NCBI RefSeq assembly: GCF_001548235.1
Contig: NZ_AP014938.1
Location: 682,001-746,000 of the forward strand
Direction: 5' to 3'
From: Rothia mucilaginosa
Lineage (GTDB): Bacteria; Actinomycetota; Actinomycetes; Actinomycetales; Micrococcaceae
Length of the DNA: 64,000 bases
The notes below the pieces were generated by a model. The model was not told the DNA's origin and ran no database searches. It was given only the letters and a program-made list of their open reading frames with translations. The position numbers and the translations under genes are program-made. Each line of letters begins with the position of its first letter. Position 1 is the first letter of the stretch. Below are positions 59,412-64,000 of the stretch, in pieces.

Positions 59412-60362
59412 ATGAGTAGTGTTGTGTTTTCCCAGGTGATGGATGCCCGCGAATGGCGTGCCGCAGAGGCGGCGCATGAGGCGCGTGCCGGCCGCTACGC
59501 CGACCCGTTTGCGCAGCGTCGCGCCCGCCACGAAGTGCACCCCGTGGAGGATTTCCTCTTCACCTACTACACGCTCAAGCCCGGCCAGTTTAAGCGCTGG
59601 CACCCCGGCGCCGGCATCATCCTGCTGGATGCGCCCGAACGCGCCTCCTGGCGTTTTTACCGGCGCGCAACCGAGCAGGAACTCCTTGAGACTGGTTGCA
59701 CTCCTGAGGTGGCGCGCGCCCAGGCGGATGCCGCCTCCGCCGTCACCGTGGACGTCACCGATTTTGTGGAGCGCCGCGCTACCGCCCTCGCCTTTACCCA
59801 CGAGATCCTGCGCAACACCGCCGCTAAGAAGGGTCAGTTCGGTTGCTTCGGCATGCACGAGTGGGCGATGGCGTACAAGTCGGTGGAGAACAATATTCGC
59901 CACGACTACCTGAAGCTGCGCCTGGGTGCGGAGGGTACGGACCAGGTGGTGGAGAGCCACCGCATCCGCTGCTCGCACTTTGACGCGTTCCGTTTCTTCA
60001 TGCCGCAGGCGGCGCCGATGAACGAGCTGCAGCCCACCCGTGAGACGCAGCGCGTGCTGGAGCAGCCGGCGTGCCTGCACGCGAACATGGACGTGTACAA
60101 GTGGGCGTACAAGCTGCTGCCGCTGGTTGATTCGACCCTGGTCATGGATTGTTTCAACCTGGCGTGGGATGCGCGCGAACTAGATATGCGCGCCGCCCCC
60201 TACGATATTCGTGACTGGGGCTATGAGCCGATTCCGGTGGAGACGACCGAGGGTAAGGCTGAGTACGTGCGGATTCAGCGTGGGCTGTCGGAGCGTTCGA
60301 TTGAGCTGCGTGAGCGTCTGCTGCGGGTGTGCGAGCGCTATCTTCCACCCCTCGAGGCGTAA
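59412..60362 (+). CDS. Conserved actinobacterial protein (often annotated 3-methyladenine DNA glycosylase)
   Basis: A 316-residue cytoplasmic protein starting MSSVVFSQVMDAREWRAAEA. Conserved blocks include DPFAQRRARHEVHPVEDFLF, the GQFGCFGMHEWAMAY segment, and VMDCFNLAWDARELDMRAAP. The family is widespread in actinobacteria and carries the 3-methyladenine glycosylase name by annotation transfer; no glycosylase catalytic motif was verified, so function is uncertain. The start at 59412 is chosen by the conserved opening. It lies between ask and the purS operon. Confidence 0.7.
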   Translation: MSSVVFSQVMDAREWRAAEAAHEARAGRYADPFAQRRARHEVHPVEDFLFTYYTLKPGQFKRWHPGAGIILLDAPERASWRFYRRATEQELLETGCTPEVARAQADAASAVTVDVTDFVERRATALAFTHEILRNTAAKKGQFGCFGMHEWAMAYKSVENNIRHDYLKLRLGAEGTDQVVESHRIRCSHFDAFRFFMPQAAPMNELQPTRETQRVLEQPACLHANMDVYKWAYKLLPLVDSTLVMDCFNLAWDARELDMRAAPYDIRDWGYEPIPVETTEGKAEYVRIQRGLSERSIELRERLLRVCERYLPPLEA

Positions 60363-60484
60363 AAGACGTGATTCGAGCCTCTTAGGGTATCCACCAACCG
60401 AACACATACCCCCGTTACGGTCGTTAGTACGGTAAGATGAGATACGGCTCATACAGAACCCACGCACCCAAGGAGTGCCCACAC

Positions 60485-60736
60485 ATGGCCCGTATTGTTG
60501 TTGATGTTATGCTCAAGCCCGAAATTCTTGACCCGCAGGGTAAGGCTATTTCTCACGAGCTGCCCCGTATCGGCGTTGATTCTTTCGTTGATGTTCGCCA
60601 GGGTAAGCGCTTCGAGCTGACCGTCGAGGGTGAGGCAACCGAGGAGCACCTCGCAGCTGCCCGCAAGGCTGCTGAAGAGCTGCTCTCGAACCCCGTCATC
60701 GAAGATGTTGTGAACGTTTCGGTTCTGGAGGACTAA
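60485..60736 (+). CDS. purS: Phosphoribosylformylglycinamidine synthase subunit PurS
   Basis: An 83-residue small subunit of the FGAM synthase complex, bridging PurL and Pur[21 protein letters not shown] and the C-terminal NPVIEDV are typical. AAGGAG sits 9 bases before the ATG at 60485; an in-frame start at 60437 lacks one. purQ begins 5 bases after the stop, so the three genes form one operon. Confidence 0.95.
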   Translation: MARIVVDVMLKPEILDPQGKAISHELPRIGVDSFVDVRQGKRFELTVEGEATEEHLAAARKAAEELLSNPVIEDVVNVSVLED

Positions 60737-60741
60737 CACCT

Positions 60742-61554
60742 ATGGCAGAGTCCCTCGCACCTACTGAAGTCCCCCTGGTTGGCGACTTTTCTACTTACTC
60801 CCCGAACCCCGCTTTCGCTGATGCACGCGTTGGCGTGGTGACTTTCCCCGGCACCCTGGATGACCGTGACGCTGCGCGTGCTGTCCGTCTGGCTGGCGGT
60901 ACCGTCGTTGAGCTGTGGCACGACGACGCTGATTTGAAGAACGTTGATGCCGTCATTATTCCTGGCGGTTTCTCCTATGGTGACTACCTGCGTGCTGGCG
61001 CTATTGCGGCGAAGGCTCCCGTGATGCGTTCGGTGATTGATGCCGCTAACGCTGCTGGTACCTCCGGTTCCGCACCCCTGCCTGTTCTGGGTATTTGCAA
61101 TGGTTTCCAGATTCTGACTGAGTCTCACCTGCTGCCCGGTTCGATGATTAAGAACAATCACCGCAAGTTCATTTGCCGTGACCAGGTTCTGCGCATTGAG
61201 AATAACTCCACCTCCTGGACGAGCTACTACGCTGCTGGCCAGGAGATTGTTGTCCCGCTGAAGAACCAGGACGGTCAGTATGTTGCTGACCAGAAGACTC
61301 TGGAGGCGCTGGAGGCTGAGGGTCGCGTGGTGTTCCGCTACGTTGGTTTCAACCCGAACGGTTCCCGTAATGACATTGCTGGTATCAGCAATGAGCGCGG
61401 TAACGTGGTCGGTCTGATGCCGCACCCGGAGCACGCTGTGGAGCCTGGCTTCGGTCCTTCCTCTTCTGGTTTTGGTGAGGTTTCTCTGCGTGGTGGCGCC
61501 GATGGTCTCGGCGTGTTCACCTCCGTTCTTGCCAACCTGATTAACGCCCGCTAA
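60742..61554 (+). CDS. purQ: Phosphoribosylformylglycinamidine synthase subunit PurQ
   Basis: Class I glutamine amidotransferase that supplies ammonia to PurL. The nucleophile is Cys119 in [10 protein letters not shown], and the catalytic His-Glu pair is in [13 protein letters not shown]. It has 270 residues, with about 30 extra at the N-terminus before the usual [14 protein letters not shown] start, and a tail around 240-270. It lies between purS and purL. Confidence 0.95.
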   Translation: MAESLAPTEVPLVGDFSTYSPNPAFADARVGVVTFPGTLDDRDAARAVRLAGGTVVELWHDDADLKNVDAVIIPGGFSYGDYLRAGAIAAKAPVMRSVIDAANAAGTSGSAPLPVLGICNGFQILTESHLLPGSMIKNNHRKFICRDQVLRIENNSTSWTSYYAAGQEIVVPLKNQDGQYVADQKTLEALEAEGRVVFRYVGFNPNGSRNDIAGISNERGNVVGLMPHPEHAVEPGFGPSSSGFGEVSLRGGADGLGVFTSVLANLINAR

Positions 61555-61579
61555 CGCACGACAAGGATTCTAAGAAGTT

Positions 61580-63898
61580 ATGAGCGAAAAGCAGTTTAAC
61601 CTCGACACCGTCGAGCACGCGGCGGCAACCCCGGACACTGAACTCCCCTGGGCTGAGCTGGGCCTGAAGGAGAACGAGTTCGAGGATATTAAGGAGATTC
61701 TTGGTCGCCGTCCTACCGCGGCTGAGCTGGCAATGTACTCGGTCATGTGGTCCGAGCACTGCTCCTACAAGTCTTCTAAGGTTCATCTGAAGCAGTTCGG
61801 TGCGAAGGTCACCGATGAGATGAAGAAGGACCTGATGGTCGGTATCGGTGAGAACGCCGGTGTGACCGATATTGGTGACGGCTGGGCTGTTACCTTCAAG
61901 ATTGAGTCCCACAACCACCCCTCGTACGTGGAGCCCTACCAGGGTGCTGCGACCGGTGTGGGCGGTATTGTGCGTGACATTATTTCCATGGGTGCACGCC
62001 CGATTGCTGTGATGGATCCGCTGCGTTTCGGCGCGATTGATCACCCGGACACCGCCCGCGTTATTGGCGGCGTGGTTGCCGGTATTGGTGGTTACGGTAA
62101 CTCCCTGGGCCTGCCGAACATCGGCGGCGAGGTTGAGTTCGACTCCTGCTACCAGGCAAACCCGCTGGTCAACGCACTGGCTGTGGGCATTATGCGCCAC
62201 GAGGATATCCGCCTGGCGAACGCATCGGGCGTGGGCAACAAGGTTGTTCTGTTCGGTGCGCGCACCGGTGGCGACGGCATCGGCGGTGCGTCGGTGCTGG
62301 CGTCCGAGTCTTTCGATGACACCAAGCCTTCGAAGCGTCCTGCCGTTCAGGTGGGCGACCCCTTCGCTGAGAAGGTTCTGATTGAGTGCTGCCTGGAGCT
62401 GTTCAAGGGCTCCGTGGTGGAGGGTATTCAGGACCTGGGTGCTGCGGGTATTTCCTGTGCAACCAGCGAGCTGGCTTCTAACGGTGAGGGCGGCATGCAC
62501 GTGGACCTGACCAAGGTTCTGCTGCGTGACCCCACCCTGACCCCGGGCGAGATTCTGATGTCTGAGTCTCAGGAACGCATGATGGCTGTTGTCTCCCCCG
62601 AGAACGTGGAGCGCTTCGAAGCGATCATGAACAAGTGGGGCGTGGAGTACTCCTTCCTCGGTGAGGTCACCAACTCTGGCCGCCTGGTCATCGAGTGGGA
62701 CGGCGAGGTCATCGTGGATGTTGACCCCCGCACCGTTGCACACGACGGCCCGACCTACGAGCGTCCTTACGCACGCCCCGAGTGGCAGGATGACGTTCAG
62801 GCTAACCACTTCACCGGTTCGGCTGCTGACGATTCCCGCCCGCGCGGTAAGGAGCTGGGCGAGGCAATCAAGGCGTTCATGGCGTCCCCGAACATGTGCT
62901 CCAAGTCCTGGATCACTAACCAGTACGACCGCTACGTTCAGGGCAACACCGCCCTGTCCATGCCGGACGACGGCGGTGTGGTGCGCGTGGACGAGAACAC
63001 CAACCTCGGTGTTGCTCTGGCGACCGACGCCTCTCCGCGTTTCACCTACCTGGATCCGTACGAGGGTGCTCGCGCGTCCTTGGCTGAGGCGTACCGTAAC
63101 GTTGCGACCGTTGGTGCACGCCCCGTGGCTGTGTCTGACTGCCTGAACTTCGGTTCTCCCGAGGATCCGGACGTCATGTGGCAGTTCGCTGAGGCTGTTC
63201 GCGGCCTGGCTGATGGTTGCATGGAGCTGGGTGTTCCGGTGACCGGCGGTAACGTGTCCCTGTACAACCAGACCGGTGGCAAGGCTATTAACCCGACCCC
63301 CGTGGTGGCGATGATGGGCGTGATGGATGACGTCACTCGCCGCACCCCTTCGGGTTGGGCTCCTGAGCATGACGGTCAGGCTATCTACCTGCTGGGTACC
63401 ACTCGCGATGAGCTGGACGGCTCCGAGTGGGCTCGTTTCAAGGGTCACCTGGGCGGTCAGCCGCCGAAGGTTGATTTGGCCCTGGAGCGTCAGCTGGGTG
63501 ACATGCTGGTGAACATGTCTCGTGACGGCATGATTGATGCCGCGCACGACGTGTCTGCTGGTGGTCTGGCTGCGGCTCTGTCGGAGGCTTGCCTGCGTTT
63601 CAACACCGGTGCCCGCATTGGTCTGGGTGAGGTTGCTGAGCGTGACGGTCTGGACCTGTTCACCCTGCTGTTCTCGGAGTCCCTGGGCCGCGTTGTGGTT
63701 TCGGTTCCGCGTTCTGAGGAGGTGCGCTTCAAGGATATGTGCACCGCTCGCCAGTTCCCCTTCGCACGTATTGGCGTGGTGGATGCTGAGTCGAACGCTC
63801 TGGACTTCCAGGATGAGGTTTCTATTGACCTAGATGAGCTGCGTGCAGCTCACGAGGGTACTCTCGCTTCTTACTTCGGTGAGGTTGCGAAGGGCTAG
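61580..63898 (+). CDS. purL: Phosphoribosylformylglycinamidine synthase subunit PurL (small type)
   Basis: Catalytic subunit making FGAM from FGAR with ATP and ammonia. At 772 residues it is the small PurL that needs separate PurS and PurQ, both encoded just upstream. Motifs seen are [14 protein letters not shown], the ATP site [34 protein letters not shown] and [14 protein letters not shown]. The last gene of the operon ends at a strong terminator. Confidence 0.96.
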   Translation: MSEKQFNLDTVEHAAATPDTELPWAELGLKENEFEDIKEILGRRPTAAELAMYSVMWSEHCSYKSSKVHLKQFGAKVTDEMKKDLMVGIGENAGVTDIGDGWAVTFKIESHNHPSYVEPYQGAATGVGGIVRDIISMGARPIAVMDPLRFGAIDHPDTARVIGGVVAGIGGYGNSLGLPNIGGEVEFDSCYQANPLVNALAVGIMRHEDIRLANASGVGNKVVLFGARTGGDGIGGASVLASESFDDTKPSKRPAVQVGDPFAEKVLIECCLELFKGSVVEGIQDLGAAGISCATSELASNGEGGMHVDLTKVLLRDPTLTPGEILMSESQERMMAVVSPENVERFEAIMNKWGVEYSFLGEVTNSGRLVIEWDGEVIVDVDPRTVAHDGPTYERPYARPEWQDDVQANHFTGSAADDSRPRGKELGEAIKAFMASPNMCSKSWITNQYDRYVQGNTALSMPDDGGVVRVDENTNLGVALATDASPRFTYLDPYEGARASLAEAYRNVATVGARPVAVSDCLNFGSPEDPDVMWQFAEAVRGLADGCMELGVPVTGGNVSLYNQTGGKAINPTPVVAMMGVMDDVTRRTPSGWAPEHDGQAIYLLGTTRDELDGSEWARFKGHLGGQPPKVDLALERQLGDMLVNMSRDGMIDAAHDVSAGGLAAALSEACLRFNTGARIGLGEVAERDGLDLFTLLFSESLGRVVVSVPRSEEVRFKDMCTARQFPFARIGVVDAESNALDFQDEVSIDLDELRAAHEGTLASYFGEVAKG

Positions 63899-63925
63899 TC
63901 TTCGACTAGTTTGAGACAAACGCCG

Positions 63926-63961
63926 AAAGGGGCGGATGCTTGTGAAAGCATCCGCCCCTTT
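63926..63961 (+). terminator. Terminator of the purSQL operon
   Basis: A perfect 16-base stem (63926-63941 with 63946-63961), GTGA loop and TTTTG tail. Confidence 0.94.
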
Positions 63962-64000
63962 TGTTATGCCCGTGTTATGCCCGCAGGCTTGTGCCCGCGA

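Overview
The window looks like the chromosome of a high-GC actinobacterium of the Micrococcaceae, most likely Rothia (R. mucilaginosa-like). The reasons are the 16S/23S sequences with a tRNA-less spacer, the gpmA-senX3-regX3 and ispD-ispF-cysS-rlmB blocks, small-type PurL with separate PurS and PurQ, a GTP-type PEP carboxykinase, a small actinobacterial SRP RNA beside dnaX, and Ala/Pro-rich low-complexity protein tails. The species call is an inference from gene content and order; no search was run. Most of the window is ordinary core genome.

Layout. 1-3763: an rRNA operon on the minus strand (23S 5' part, spacer, 16S, leader, two strong promoters). 4065-9828: a minus-strand block of SenX3/RegX3-type two-component genes, MEP-pathway genes ispD and ispF, cysS and rlmB; gpmA lies just upstream. 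11028-16355: a DUF2516 membrane protein, a cystathionine gamma-synthase-type enzyme, tmk-holB, and a UPF0237-UPF0210 pair. 16663-19394: divergent manA and phosphomannomutase (mannose-phosphate supply). 19546-24038: flavohemoglobin hmp with an NsrR-type regulator (nitrosative stress), then pckG. 24549: tRNA-Arg(ACG), followed by a translationally coupled pair of uncharacterised genes (25004-27912). 28192-35961: ferredoxin, a DUF4232 lipoprotein, a RutE-like nitroreductase and a very long Lhr-type helicase. 36235-45944: TetR, an RluA-type pseudouridine synthase, GH76, a DyP peroxidase, tgt, an SRPBCC protein, two related Cys-domain lipoproteins and a thioesterase. 46313-50336: two tandem amino-acid permeases and the queuosine-precursor transporter yhhQ. 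50570-53453: an alpha/beta hydrolase, TetR, a ParB-like small protein, tRNA-Ser(GGA) and the SRP RNA. 53675-63898: dnaX, recR with a long extra tail, aspartokinase, a conserved actinobacterial protein and purS-purQ-purL.

How it fits together. Tgt (41274) and YhhQ (49608) suggest queuosine salvage. NsrR and Hmp form a nitric-oxide defence unit. ManA and phosphomannomutase share a divergent promoter region and feed GDP-mannose and lipoglycan synthesis; the GH76 enzyme may act on mannan. Most transcription units end in long perfect hairpins, and many gene pairs are convergent. Stable-RNA genes share one promoter form (TTGC-N, 17-bp spacer, TAtAGT-like), while several protein genes have a -10 hexamer exactly 6-7 bases before the start codon, suggesting leaderless mRNAs.

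The least explained parts are (i) the 25004-27912 gene pair, which appears to carry four copies of a DUF4258/RelE-like module plus a HicA-like C-terminal domain, (ii) a copied SRP-RNA 3' end with a hairpin downstream of ffs, (iii) the 180-residue acidic tail on RecR, and (iv) the paired lipoproteins with a shared four-cysteine domain. No CRISPR array, prophage or insertion sequence was seen.
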